The notes: generated by a model not told the origin, from the sequence alone. A stretch of 64,000 nt of DNA from Purpureocillium takamizusanense (GCF_022605165.1 NC_063068.1:868001-932000); one strand, 5' to 3'; shown: positions 44,745-57,700, numbered from the stretch's first letter. Program-made: numbers and translations.

Positions 44745-46554
44745 TTATACCCTGCTCTCACCGTCCGGAGCTTGCGTCGCATCACCGGACGAGACGCCGA
44801 GCCTCTTCTTCACCATGATCTTCACCCCAGGGGGAGGCACCAAGGTTTCAAGCAGCCAAATGTTCGGCGGCCTCCTACCCTCATTCTCAGGGGGAAAGCA
44901 TATATCGTAGTGCATCAACAAATAGGAAGTGATCATTTTGAGCTCAAAGTCAACTATGAATCTACCGGGACAGGCGGTTTTACCGTGGCCAAATGGCAGA
45001 TATTGTTTAGACGTGGAAGTAAAGCTCAAAGAGCCAAGGCCCGGCCGGCCTTCGGCGTCGCTGGCTGCCTCGCGAAGGCGCGAGAAGCGGAACGGATCGT
45101 ACTTGCAGGGCTCCTCGAGGTGCTCGGCGTCCGTCTGCGGCCCACGGTTGAAGAGTGAGACCATGGCGCCCTTCGGCAGCGAGACGCCGTCCTCGGTGAC
45201 GAGTCCGTCGACGAGAACCTTGCGCGGGACGGTGCGGTTGGCGAAGCTGTGGGTGCGCAGCGTCTCGCGGGCGACGCTGTCGATGCGACTCATCGCGGCG
45301 GCCTTTGCCTTGGTCCAAGTACCATCAGGCGCGGCACCAATGACGCGGGCGATTTCGTCGCGTAGAACGGCCACGGTGTCGAACTCGGCGTCAGAGCCCA
45401 GAATGTCGAGTATCATGTTTGTCAACTGGACTCTGGGCAGGTGGATCAATCCGAAGTTGGCCACGCATAACCGCCGGCACATGTCGTCGGGGTTGAGCTC
45501 TTCTGGCATGTGCTCCGCGGCGTATCGGAGCATCATCTGGTAGTGGTCCTGCGGCATGGGCACGTCCGGGTCTTCCTTGTTTCGGTGGAGGAGTCGCATG
45601 CGCTCCTCATACAGTGGGCGAACATGCCGGCCAAGCTTGGCTATGTTGCGTGAGAGCGGTAGACTGGCGAGCCTACCGACCACCGGTTTAAGAAAATTCG
45701 GGCTGGCGCCTGTGATACCCGCGTTCAACAAGAGCCCATCAATGGCGGCCAAGCAACTTTCGTGATACTCTTCATTCCGACCTGTGCTGGCTGTGAGCCA
45801 TTACTGATGCCAGTTTGTCGCAGTCTATAGGCCGGGAAACAAAGATGACTTACATAGCTGCAAACCCTCGACCGAGGAGCCTAGAGTAAAGTAAGTCGCA
45901 ACTTGGGCGATGACCGTTTCCACGGTCTTGTACAAGTCAATCTCTCTCCAGCTCTGCGTGTCGTCCCCCAATAAGGTGTCGAAAGCCACAGCCAGCTCCT
46001 CTTTCAGCGCGTCACCCCTGGCTTCCATTACTTGATCCATATCCCTCTTTACAAGGGGGATGGGCCGTGCGTCCGCCGCAAATCTCTGGCTCCCTAGACT
46101 ATAAGTAACCTGCTCGATCTCGACGAGGGCCTGCGAGACGCTCAGGGTCCCCTCGGGCTGCTCGATAAGCCATTGAATCGCGCTAAAGGGCAGAACGATC
46201 TCGTCCCGGCAACCGAGCCCCGGGATAAGGACGGTTTTCCCTTGTTTAGAGTACTGTTTTCCTGTCGGTCAGCCATGATGTACTCGGCACCACATGAAGC
46301 ATCCCGCTCCAAAGTGTGCTGGTTACATTCTCATAGGCCTCTCGGTAGAGAGACTCGCAGTCGGTGTAATACTGCCATCGTGTGCGCAGGGTAAAGCCCG
46401 TCTGTCCAGGCTTGCGCCCGACTCTGGCGAGATTGCGGGGATACCGGATCGTGAAGTAAAAGTTGTAAAATGTCGCGACTGCGAGCAGCATGCCGACAGC
46501 GACCACGTCACTGCGCACAATGAGGCTCGGCCACGTCCATCCAAGAGAAGCCAT
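44745..46554 (-). CDS. Cytochrome P450, CYP68/ent-kaurene-oxidase-like
   Basis: Three exons: 46554-46327, 46253-45854, 45781-44745; 554 aa. An N-terminal membrane anchor (about residues 14-35, VVAVGMLLAVATFYNFYF) is followed by YSKQGKTVLIPGLG across the first splice and CRNEEYHESCLAAI across the second. Hallmarks: ETLR (ExxR of helix K), YDPFRFSRLR (PERF region) and heme loop FGHGKTACPGRF with Cys ligand. The helix-I site, normally with an acid/Thr pair or the AIHTTS of this clan, reads NFGLIHLPRVQLTN and lacks the usual Thr. The ATG at 46554 was chosen; the frame extends upstream only with non-ATG codons. ER-bound monooxygenase; substrate unknown. No terpene cyclase or other pathway gene lies nearby. 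Confidence 0.88.
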
Positions 46555-48375
46555 ATTGGTCACAGCTGTCAAGAGGGTTTCTAGGACTGATGTCAGCCAA
46601 GCCTGTGCTTGTGACGCGTTGAAGCGTGTTTACGGTAGGCGGGCCTGGTGCCATCATGACATGAAAGTGATGGATTCTGTGCCCCTCAGTAAGATGTGAC
46701 CCTCCATTTGGTGGTGCATTGGGGGTATTGGGCCGCATGTCGAAGTCTGACATCGAAGTCCTTTCCATGTTGCCTTTGCACCACGGCAGCTGAAACACTG
46801 CACACCGCATACATGTATAGAATACGTCACGTATGAAACACGGCACATACTTGACATATCACGGGATTGATGTTAGAGATGGAAAGAGTCGCTCGACGGA
46901 AAGAGTCGCTCGACGCTTCTTCCATCAAATGGTCAACGGGAGCTACGACACGAGAACCAAGGGCATGCGACCATGGAGGCTGCCCGACTCGGCTAACCTT
47001 CTTGTTGCGCGGAAACACCTAGCTCAAGGCTCGTTACACTACCGAAAAGCCCCTGCAACTGTTCGCGGGCGGTGGGGGGTTACACTCGTCATGTCCTCGT
47101 ATCAAGTCCCTGCCCGCGCCTTTCTTGACGTCTGGTACATGTACAAACATGAACACAATGAGCCACGAAGCAGCGTCGTTATGCCCAGCGCACTCTCACC
47201 GCCGGAAGCTCACATACAGCATCGAGGGTGCGAAACAAGTGTCCGTCCAGCCTGCTACCTCGACCTCGAGCTGCCTGTCTGCAACGAAGGCAGGCCACTT
47301 GACCGTGTGGAGAAGCAAGGTCTAACAAGCGAGACTTCAGAGCATCTTGGATGGGGCCATCTGCCAAGACGAAGACAGACTGTGGACGACTATTCGGCAA
47401 GTGGTGACAGGATCAGAACAAATGACGGCTCATGTATGACGGACACGTCGGTCACGTCAGACACGTGGGCCACTCTGGCACCTTGGGGCACGAGGGCCAC
47501 GAGGGCCACGGGAGCCACGGGAGTCGCAGCAGGCACGATAGACATGGCAGGTACGATGGACACAGGAGACACCCCGGACACAGTAGGCACCGAAAAAACG
47601 GTGGTCATAGGTGATACGGCAGCACATCGTAATGAGCAGGTGCGGTGAACACAATGATGGGCATCGCGACAACAAACTCGCACGACTACGTAGTGAAATG
47701 CTGATAGTTGCTTGCAGTTCTGGATCTATTACTTCGCACATTGACGAATTTGACGTCGGCGCGTTCTTCTTTTTAAGGGTATTTGGGGCGCGCCAGATAA
47801 GAGAGTCGTGCTGCACTTACTGCTCAAAAACTCTACGTGCAGTCTGCGGTAATAGTGTCGGCCGGAAGGTACAGTGTCTGTCGCAATGCCATTGATGTCA
47901 ATGGTAGATGCGGCCAATTGTCGAGTCCAGCCGGTCGCGCCCAGGATACTGACAAGGCACTATAAAGACGGCACATTGGGAAAATTGGTTCCTGGCCCGT
48001 CAACAGCAATATCAGACCAACGGCGTGCATGTGCTCGCACGGAGACTCCAGGCCCCCAGTCTGCGGCAACAGAGCAAATTGATCTGACAATGCGCACTGT
48101 CAGAAATTTGCGTGGACGCTGGACGACACTGTGTTGTCGCTGTCGTAGTCCACTGTCCATCCCAGAAAGTCATGTCTCCACAAGCGTCCGCCACCACAAC
48201 CCTGTCGGTGGACGCACCACCCACACCTTCCCAACCAGTCTCAGGCCCTTAGGGTTCGATCCACGGAGGTATGACAATACAGATGAGGGATGGCCATGTG
48301 CCGTGCAGAAAGACAAAAAAAAAGGCGGAAATACAAAATCACTTCTGGTGAGAACGGCTCAGACGTCGAGACACC

Positions 48376-48380
48376 AAAAA
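48376..48380 (-). terminator. RNA polymerase III oligo-T terminator
   Basis: TTTTT on the minus strand about 34 bases past the mature 3' end of the tRNA. Confidence 0.55.
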
Positions 48381-48385
48381 GATAG

Positions 48386-48407
48386 GAATCTGGAAATATC
48401 CAGATTC
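48386..48407. repeat. Perfect inverted repeat (9-bp stem, 4-nt loop)
   Basis: GAATCTGGA-AATA-TCCAGATTC, seven bases past the 3' end of the tRNA-Ser gene and just before its oligo-T run. It may be a chance palindrome or act in 3' trailer structure. Confidence 0.7.
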
Positions 48408-48413
48408 ACGTTC

Positions 48414-48494
48414 CGACAACGACAGGATTCGAACCTGTGCGACCGAAGTCATAGCATTTCGAGTGCTACCCCTTAACCACTCGGGCACGTTGCC
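48414..48494 (-). tRNA. tRNA-Ser(CGA)
   Basis: 81 nt, no intron. The acceptor stem GGCAACG/CGTTGTC pairs over 7 bp (one G-T), with discriminator G. The D-arm is CCCGAGTGGTTAAGGGG. The anticodon stem TAGCA/TGCTA encloses the loop CTCGAAA with anticodon CGA (reads UCG serine codons). A long variable arm (TGAC-TTCG-GTCG) marks it as class II, as expected for Ser. The T-arm ACAGG-TTCGAAT-CCTGT doubles as the B box. An oligo-T terminator follows. Confidence 0.95.
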
Positions 48495-50624
48495 TTGTAT
48501 TTGTTATGATCCAGGGCACGAAAAGCAGCCCAAGAAGCCTTTCAGAGGTCGACCAGCACGTCTGGGGGGTGGTGGGGAGGATGGCGCCACTGGACGCGCA
48601 CAACGGGCCGACGACCGGTCAAACAAGTCACCGGCTGTTTTTTCAAGGTCATCTACTACTCCTTTGTATCAATTTTTTCGCTCTCGTTGCGCATCTGGTG
48701 CGTGCTTGAGGTTGGTGCGGACGAGATGGCGATGATGCCCACGACTGGGGCGACCTGTCATCAAGATCCTCAACTTACGACCCGAGGAAGGTGCAAATTG
48801 AGCGACTTCCCCAAGCTCCATTTCCCAGCACAAAACTCTTCGCAAACTAAGCCAGTCTCACAGAAACACCAGTGCAACAACTCGCCCACCGCAGCGCAGT
48901 GGCCCGCGCTCAATCGCGATGTTCGCTCAACAGCACAACTCTGCCGGGTACAGAGCACAGGTCCCGCGACAGTGTCGAGGAACACATTCACATTTCAAGA
49001 CAGCGCAGTCAACAAATGACCCACACCTATGAGCTTATTTACAGGATTTCCAACTCCACAACATGAAGACCGCGCCGCGACGACTTTCCAATCCCGTCCG
49101 TAATCAAGGACTGATCCACGTCTACCTCAACACGATAACATGCCGCCGGCCCAGAGCCACGACATGGCACCAGGGGCAGCACCGAGCGGCGCCCCTCATG
49201 AGGCAACCTCGTTAGTGGGCAAGTCAGGCCTTGGTATATGTAGGGTTCACGTGGCAGCTCGTAGGATCGGACAGGATGTACGTGGAGGCTAGGCAAGGAG
49301 ACATGAGAAGCATCTTCTTGCTCGTGCTTTATGGCTCGAGACTGTGCAAGGTAACGCTCACCCGGACTTCACAAATGTCCCGGCTGTTCCGATGCTATTC
49401 GACGCAATGTTCTTTGAATGTAAACAGCAGGCATGACGGCGCATATCTACGTAGTTGAAGCTCCAAGCGATACTACTCTCGACAGAAATCATGAGGACTC
49501 GCTCCTTCCTCCCTCCGATGAGAGGTCGGTGCCCAACACCAGACCGAGCGCCATCGAATGGCGAAGGGGAATGTATGATTGAGGGCGGGCCGGCTGTGAG
49601 TAGAGCACCAGCGTGAGTGGCGTTAGGCAGTTGCATCGAAAAGGCACACGCCGTGGCAGCTTGTGGCCCGCTGCGGTTTTGCATGTGCCGTGGCTTGCTC
49701 AGCTTGTTGATGTCCTGGTATTACGTATCGGCCGGCCAGGCGCCGCGTTCGAGAAGAAAGAGAAGGTACCCCAATCGCGTGGGTTACCAGGGCAAATCCC
49801 GGGGGGGGGCAGGCCGCAGGATGATGCGATAACTACGCCGCGTGCGTGTCAAGCCAGCGATGGGGTGCAAGCCGACTCGATAGTGCCCGACGATCAGAGC
49901 AGCAACGGGCCGTAGCTTGCGTGGCGCCGCGCGTGGCATCGCATCGCATCGCACGCATCACCCTCAATTGGGGGGTTGCATCAGCAGTGCACCGTCCATG
50001 TGTCTTGCTGGACGTCGCAGGGCTGACGAGTGAGACGTTGCTGGCTGGCGGGGATTCATGTTCCATCGAGGGATAGTGTAAGAACGGCGGGGGCCTTTTC
50101 AACGCGGCAGATGGACGCGCGCTGGGACGTCGAAATGGCAGATCCGTGGCACGTCCTGATGCTGTCCACGCTCCATCATACTAATGTTGGCCGCGGCAGC
50201 ACAGGCTTGACAGGATCAATTCCGGGTACCTTACCCAAGGTCCGAGCCACTGGGCCACTTGCATTCCAGGGCTTGCCGGCCCCCCATCCGGCTTAGACTT
50301 GGGCATCCCGATCAAGGCCGCGTCGTCACTTTTCCTTTCTCGGCGAGGAGACGTTATCAAGTCGTCAGCTCTCCGAGTCAGGCAGGTCAGGGTAGCGTTT
50401 GTTGGTCTCGTCTTCCTACAAACTACTAAACTGCTTCGTACATACGGATACATGTATGTATGTGAGCCCGGGCCATGTTGTAGTTATGAGGACGGCCTGT
50501 AACGAGTAATCGGCACCCACCCACCCATTCATTCACTTCCTTTCCATTGTTCTCTCTCACGAACCTTTCCCCCCCTCTCCTCTTCACCCGGAACTGCGCA
50601 CCGTGCCTCGGGACAGCAGCAGCC
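48495..50624. other. Gene-free stretch
   Basis: About 2.1 kb between the tRNA and the MFS transporter start. ORFs are short or compositional. A 10-G tract lies at 49799-49808. No gene supportable. Confidence 0.5.
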
Positions 50625-52401
50625 ATGCGCCCCCAGACGGATCGCGAAGAATCGTCAATCGAGGTGGAGAGGGACGCTCCTGACGATATCATGGACGACA
50701 ACGGCCACCAGACCGCGTCTTCCAGCGATGAGACGCCCCTCCTGCACAATACCGACCTGCCGCCGGACGTCGCGCCAGACAAAAAGTTCCGGCGGCTGGT
50801 CGTGGCCATGTGCACCATCCTCCTCTTCATCATCGAGGTCAGCGTCTTCATCATGGAGCCGCCGAAGCAGCAAATCATGGAAGACATCATCTGCCGGGAC
50901 CGGTACCCGGACCACATCTTGCGCATGCCCCGCGTCGAGGACGACCGGTGCAAGAACACGGACGTGCAGCAGACCTTGGCCATGGTGCGGTCCTGGTCCG
51001 CGTCCGCCGAGATGCTTATTCGTATGCCCCCCCCTTGACATGACCTCCTTGTGTCGCGCCGGTGAATGTGCGCGCTGACGGACGGGACACAGCCCTTCTC
51101 GTACAGGTCCCGTACGGAATCGTCGCGGACAAGTATGGACGGAGAACCGTGCTCTTCTTGTCTCTCTTTGGTTGCGTGCTTCAGACCGCGTGGGTCATGA
51201 TCGTTTGTAAGTGTGAGCCCCGTCGGCCGGGTCGCGTGGCCCGCATGCATGGCTAATCGTCAAGTGTTTCTCCCCAACGTCTTCTCCATCTGGGCGATGC
51301 TCTACGGTAACATGGCCTACCTTATCGGCGGCGGAGGACAGATGGCCGGCGCCATGGTGTGGACGATCCTGGCCGACGCCGTCCCCGTCGAGGAGCGCAC
51401 CGACATCTTCTTCCGTCTGAACGCCCTCACGCTCGTGCTCGCCGTCCTCATCAACCCGATTGCGGCGATGCTGCTCAACATCGACCCTTGGATCGCCATG
51501 TGGCTCGGCTTCGTCATCCTCGCGCTCGGATCCTTCTCGTCTCTTCTGGTCCCAGAGACGCTCCGCCTGCGGCAGATGGCGGACAGCAAGCGACACGCGC
51601 GAAGCCGCAGTCGGAGCATCGGCCGGCGTCACGAGGCGGTCAACGTCAAGAGGAACAAGCTGCAGCAGACGTGGTTTGCCGTCAGAAACGACATGGGTCA
51701 CATCTGGCGCTTCATCTTCGCGTCCAAGAGCATCATGATGTTGATTGTGGCATACGGCCTCTTCTTCCCGGTCAAGATCAACCTGACGTTGAACCTGTTG
51801 CAGTACATGACCAAGCGCTTCAACTGGAAGTGGTCAACGGTATGTTGGGGCCTGCCCTCTTTGTCATTCCAGCCAGGCAGATATGCTGACGCGTGAATCG
51901 CAGGCCACTCTCATCTCGACCATTGGGAACCTGGCGTCGGTTGTCGCGCTCCTCATCGTCCTGCCGCTCGCCTCGTCCTTCCTCACCAAGCGTTGGGGAT
52001 ACGACGCTCTACGCCGGGACCTGTTCCTCAGCCGCGTGACCGTCGTGCTCGTCATGCTAGGCGGGTTCATGCTCGCCTTCGCCGCGGTTCCGTGGCTGCT
52101 CGTGTCGTCGCTCATCGTCACCAGCATGGGCATCGGGTTCACGGTGCTCTGCCGGGCGCTGCTCAATGCCGTCGTCGAGCCGCACACGGTGGCGACGCTC
52201 AACACCACCATCTCCACCATGGAGACGCTCATGGGGCTCGTCGGCGCGCCGGCGCTGGGCTGGCTGATGAGCCGCGGCATGGAGCTCGGAGAGCCGTGGC
52301 TGGGGCTGCCGTACCTGGTGACGGCAATATGCTCCGTGCTCGTGCTGGTGGCCGTCTTTGCGTTTAGGATCCCGGCAGGCTTTGCGCAGGCGCCGCTGTG
52401 A
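50625..52401 (+). CDS. MFS transporter (MFS_1, drug/metabolite-efflux-like)
   Basis: Four exons: 50625-51021, 51093-51206, 51265-51839, 51904-52401; 527 aa. A ~60-residue acidic polar N-terminus with TPLLHNTD is followed by TM1 (LVVAMCTILLFIIEVSVFIM), the motif-A loop (GIVADKYGRRTVLFLS), TM3-TM6 and a charged central loop rich in Arg/Ser (about 290-330). The second half continues from IMMLIVAYGLFF to a Leu/Val-rich last segment. Motif A places it in the major facilitator superfamily. The split in two halves of six suggests proton-coupled export, but the sequence does not tell substrate or direction. It stands alone between gene-free DNA and CSN2. The third exon acceptor (TCAAG|TG) is close to its branch-like GCTAAT and is the least sure junction. 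Confidence 0.88.
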
Positions 52402-53190
52402 TGACCGGGACGGTAATTTATTGGTTGTATTATGTTTGCAGGGAGTTTATGATCCATGACGATTGTTGGTTGGGGGTTTGTTGTGACTTTGTATAGACAG
52501 CTTCTTACCTGGATGATGTTACGTATATTGAACGCATCACAGGCTCACAGTTCACGGCGGACGCGCGCCGGAGAGCAAGCAGAGAGACGGTTAGGGTGGA
52601 TCACGCCCATGTACTTCGTACACTTTGGACGTAGTAGTAGAGCAGGTGAGAACGCAAAAGGAGTCGTCATTCTGACCGTTGGCACCAAACGCGTTTGTAT
52701 TGCGCCTTTTCGCAGCCGTCAATGCCACAAGGCTTGCGTCGGTTTCCAGCCCACGATGCATGTGGGAGGCATCCTGAACGCTCTTGTCTGCTGGTGAGGC
52801 CGTTTGCACCAACTAACTTACTAACTTACGCAGCCCCGGGCCCGCTGGACCGCGTTTGCTCCAGTGGCCGCGGCCCCTCCTCCCCTGGCTGAGCCTGTAC
52901 CTGCGCCGCCTGCCACACAGCTGCGCAGCTCTTATCGATAAGGCAGTGCAGTGCAAACACCCGTCCAACGTCGAATGCAAGTGACTGACGCCTCCCCCGC
53001 CTCCGCTCCACCACAGCTTCATTGCACACCAACTTCCATCATCATCATCATCCCACCCAACACTTCACCACACGCGACGTACCACCACGAAGCCGACGCA
53101 CCGTGCACAGAGACTCGCTCATTCTCAAAATACCGACCGCGCATATTCAACCGCACATACAGATAGCGTCGAGAGCCCGGCGCAGCAGCC
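52402..53190. other. Intergenic
   Basis: About 0.8 kb: 3' side of the MFS gene and promoter of CSN2, with a short TAACT repeat near 52810-52829. Nothing else seen. Confidence 0.55.
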
Positions 53191-54789
53191 ATGTCGGACG
53201 ATGAGGACTTCATGCAAGAGTCCGACGAGGAGTGAGAAGCCGGCCAAGGTGGCCCCCCCAGACGCTCTCCCACCCGACCTAACAGCGGGCAGATATGACT
53301 TTGAGTACGAGGAGGACGACGACCAGGACAGCGGCGATGTCGACATCGAGAACAAGTACTACAATGCCAAGCAGCTGAAGCTCACGGACCCGGACGATGC
53401 TGTCATCGAGTTTCTGGGCATCCCTCCGCTTGAGGAGGAAAAGGGCGAATGGGGCTTCAAGGGACTGAAGCAGGCCATCAAACTCGAGTTCAAGCAGGGC
53501 CGCTACGACAAGGTAAGCTTGCCGGCCCCCCTCCCCCCAACCGCCGGTTGGACTCGAGCTCCGCTGACCTGACCGCCCAGGCCGCCGACCACTACGCCGA
53601 GCTCCTCACCTACGTCAAGTCGGCCGTCACCCGCAACTACTCCGAAAAGTCCATCAACAACATGCTCGACTTTGTCGAAAAGGCCGCCGATAGCACCCAG
53701 GCCGGCCAGAGCATCGAGAGGTTCTACTCTCTCACCCTGCAGAGCTTCCAGAGCACCAACAACGAGCGGTTATGGCTGAAGACGAACCTGAAGCTCGCCA
53801 AGCTGCTGCTGGACCGCAAAGAATACAGCGCCGCCGTGAAGAAGCTGCGGGACCTTCACAAGGCGTGCCAGCGCCCAGACGGCACCGATGACCCCAGCAA
53901 GGGCACGTACTCGCTCGAGATCTATGCCCTCGAAATCCAGATGTTTTCCGAGACCAAGAATACCAAGCAGCTCAAGACGCTTTACAACCGCGCTCTTGAG
54001 GTCAAGTCGGCGGTGCCCCACCCTCGCGTCATGGGCATCATCCGTGAATGCGGCGGCAAGATGCATATGAGCGAGGAAAACTGGCATGCGGCTCAGAGCG
54101 ACTTTTTCGAGTCGTTTCGCAACTACGACGAGGCCGGCTCCCTGCAGCGTATCCAGGTGCTCAAGTACCTGCTCCTCACGACGATGCTCATGAAGTCGGA
54201 CATCAACCCCTTTGACTCGCAAGAGACCAAACCATACAAGTCGGACCCTCGCATCTCGGCCATGACGGAGCTCGTCGATGCGTTTCAGCGGGATGACATA
54301 CACAGCTACGAAAAGGTGCTGCATCGCAACCAGGGCATCCTCGACGACAGCTTCATCGCCGAGAACATTGACGAGGTCACTCGCAATATGAGGACAAAGG
54401 CAGTTCTCAAGATCATCGCACCGTACACGCGAATGCGGCTGTCGTGGATCGCCGAACAACTCGAGGTCTCGACTGCCGAAGTCCAGGACATCATCGGGTT
54501 CCTCATTGTGGACGAAAAGATCAAGGGCTGCATCAACCAACAAGACGGCACCCTAATCATGGAGTCGGCCGCCGATGCAGAGCGTATCGAGGCCCTACAA
54601 AATCTCAGTGCGTCCATTCAAGACCTCTTTGGAGTCGTCTTCAAGGACGGCGACGGCTTCAGAGCAATGGATCAGGGGGTGGAGGAAAACAGCTTGGAGG
54701 CGGCCCAAGGCCTGTCAATGCGAAAGGCAGCGCGGATTCGAGAAACCCAACGGGCCAGGAAAGGTAGGGGCATGGCGCACCTCGTGTAG
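53191..54789 (+). CDS. csn2: COP9 signalosome subunit 2
   Basis: Three exons: 53191-53231, 53293-53512, 53581-54789; 489 aa, matching the family's usual length. The acidic start MSDDEDFMQESDEEYDFEYE and the following DVDIENKYYNAKQ are diagnostic for CSN2/Rpn6-related proteins. Helical repeats fill about 70-290, and the PCI (winged-helix) domain lies at about 290-410 (IDEVTRNMRTKAVLKIIAPY, RMRLSWIAEQLEVSTAEVQD, KIKGCINQQDGTLIM). The signalosome removes NEDD8 from cullins; in fungi it influences light response, development and secondary metabolism. CSN2 is a scaffold subunit that contacts the cullin-RING ligase. Both splice junctions are phase-consistent and restore conserved residues. Upstream ORFs are UTR. 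Confidence 0.96.
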
Positions 54790-57700
54790 ACGAGCCGTCA
54801 CCGTCGGCGACGCAATCGAGCGTTGCTTTCGCGAGACGTCCCGGGCGGTTGTCATCGGCCACCAAGGTGCCTTTGCATGCACCCGCCGGCCCCACACCTG
54901 ATATCGCGGCGTTGTAACGAGTCCGCGTTATCCGAGCCGCGGCGTTGGCGTTGACTGGACAGAGTGGCCGGCTACCTGCGCCCGGCGGTCCGTTGAAGTC
55001 GAGCCACTTTGCCGTGATGTAACGAAGCTGATGAATTGGCGCGGCCAGTACCCGCATGACCCCCGAAGGAAGTATTAAAGAGAGGACGGCGTTGATGCAC
55101 GTTGTCGCTCAAGAGATAGCATAATAAAACACCACGGAAGCAAATAATGGCCCAAGCGAATGCAATACGTACGTCTTACCGCGGCTGCAGAGCAAGTGTC
55201 CTGTAAGGATGGCAAGCCGCCGTCGGGGCCCGAGTGTGTTGTGTTGCACGGCACTTGGCGAAGCAAGCGAGTGGAACGGAGTGGAACGGCGGACGAGAAG
55301 AAGGCGGACGTCGGATAGGCGCCGGCGAGGAGAAAAAGGGGGGGGGGCAAAGAGACAACCGCCGCAAGGCCGTCTGAGAGGAGAAGAGAAGATTGTGCCA
55401 AACTGGAGAGTTCTTCCCTCAGACGTTTGTGTGCCGAGGTCCTAAACGGGGCTCGTCCGAGTCAGCCAGGGTGATCGATGCCGAGCTAAGATGGACTCAA
55501 GTCCCTTTCGTATTCACTAGATAGGGGGAGAGGAGGCACCCGCGCTCGCCGTTTTCTCTGACTCAAGAGGGAGCCTCTGCGAAACATGAGCGTACTGCAT
55601 GACCAGGTAGCTAGCCTCAACCCGTAGCCGCCGCTGCCGTACACGTAGACAAGGCACGTACGTTCATGAAGGACGCTGCGATTGTCCCTTTGGTCCACTT
55701 TCTTCTCTCTCCACCATCGGACTCCCATCTGGGCCCGACTCTGCGTGACATCGCAGCGGGACCGGTTGATGGATAGATATCCACAGGATGGAACACGGCA
55801 TCCGAGCCACTCAGGCGTGAGGAATTACCAAGGCGGTCGGTCCGCTCTCCCCCCTCGTCTGTGTTGTTGTGGTGACGAACGAGGTGAGGCGGTTAGACAA
55901 GTCCGAGCAATTGGGCTTTGTGGGTTCAACCGAAAGCTTGTAGTAAGGTCCAGATAAGGCCTTCGGACAGCTGGAAGAGAGTCCCTGGCTCACACACTCA
56001 GCTATACAAGAGCTAGGCTAGACCTCATGAGGTGAGAGAGGCAGTCCGCCCATGAGATGGACCAAAGAGGGTTATGGCGGCGGCGGCGGCGGCGGGCACG
56101 GAGAGAGCGAGCGAGGGAGGCTTGGGAGGTAAAAGAAGAGTTTGGAGGGTGGTGGTGACGACGCCGCGGCGATAGGCGCGTCGCTGGACACGAGGAGGTG
56201 AGGACATGCGGGTAGCCGAGGGACGTGTGTGACGAGGAAAGGTGCTAGATAGAGCTAAGAGGGCTGGGACGAAGTTGGTGAAGCATGACATGAATCGGCT
56301 ATGGTCGAGTGTCTTTACGCTGGCATTAGGAGACGCGCTTGGTCGTTGGAACCCCGAGGACTAGCCGGATGTACACCGGACAAGAGGTCGATTGGTTGTA
56401 GTTTCGAAACGTTGACCGCAGGCTTGGATTTGAGCGAGGTCAACGCATGGAGCCAGGGGTTTTAGGCCAAGGAGGCGCTTTTCATCTCCGTCTCTCTTGT
56501 CAGCTGTTGTTGGACCTCTGTGGCCAGATCCTTGGGGCGTCACGCTGACGAATTCCCGCCATCGCAACACCACGTTACCACATCCTACACAGAATGACGC
56601 GACTGCTTGACTTGGCGTTGCTGCCGGTAAAGAGCCAACGTCAACATCATTCACTCCTTTCGGAGGAAACAGGCATGGCCGTTGGTTGTGCGCGCTCCCA
56701 AGCCCCCTGACGAGTGCCGTCTGCATGTCGCACAAGAGGCAAAAATGAAAAAAAGAAACCAAAAGGGGGCCCCCGGGGGCGGTGGGCGAGCTAGAGTCGC
56801 GGCCGAGAAGCCGTTTCGAGATTGGGGTTTGCGGCGGCACTGATGAGGAGGAGCGTCCTTCTTTGTTAGAAAGGGGGGTGAGTGAGTGGGCATCCGCGCC
56901 GAAGCGAGAGGAAAAGGGGGTTACATGTGGTTCTGCGAGGCTCTTTGGACGAGAGGTACGGCATGAGAAAGTGAGGGGGCCCTTGGCGTACGGCAGTGTG
57001 AGGCAAACAACCGCCTTTGCGTGAAAGTAAAACGGGATCCAGCCGTACGAGGTGGCATGAGTGGTCGCAGATCGCTTCGTATGGAGTCAAAACTGCTGCG
57101 ACGAGGTGAGCCGCCGCGGAAATAACCTGAAGATTGGGTTTGCATCATAGCATAGCTAGTCATGCCTTGGCCGGCGCCAACTTCGACGTGCCACGGCCGT
57201 TCCCACCCCCGCCGAGGCACGCCTTCATCGTGACATCTACGGACCCTCTTTCGCAGACTGGCCGAGGAACATCGATGCTATCGCACGGGGCAAAACGGAC
57301 GACGCAACGCGCCGGCCGTCCAGGCAGGCCGTGTCGTCAATACGTGCCCGCCGTGGGTCGTGCGCGGTCCGCTGCATCGCCGTTAAGGGGGTGGGCGGTC
57401 TCCCCCCTCCCCTCGCACCAGTCCAGTCCAGCCCGCGCGGTCTCACCACTCGTTGACGGCAGCGATGCAGAGAGAGGGAGGGAGAGGAAGAGAGGGGAGC
57501 GGGAGCAGGTGAGACAGAGGCACGCACGTACGATGGGCAGTCTGGTGTTGCACGAAGAGGGGGAGGGACGGATGGACGGTGGAGGGAGAGAATGCAGTGT
57601 CACCGCCGCGAGGGCCCCTTGGCGCGGGTACCGGCCGGCTGTGAAGGAAGAATGCAGGAAGGAGGCAGAGGCCCGGTGCATGGACTGAGAGAAGGCGAAT

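Larger units (their letters stand above)
46555..48413. other. Gene-free stretch with a degenerate short repeat
   Basis: About 1.9 kb. At roughly 47430-47600 GGNCACG-like units recur with about 9-bp spacing, giving periodic Gly-His or Ala-Thr peptides in all frames. The 271-codon ORF crossing it (46833-47648) shows no family motif and is not called. A perfect hairpin lies at 48386-48407. Confidence 0.5.

Noticed and set aside
46833..47648. 271-codon plus-strand ORF
   Set aside because: Crosses a degenerate short repeat, has no family motif, and overlapping ORFs exist on the other strand; best explained by the repeat keeping frames open.
48250..48262. GGTTCGATCC-like B box suggesting a second tRNA
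   Set aside because: No A box, acceptor stem or anticodon arm can be drawn upstream on the same strand.
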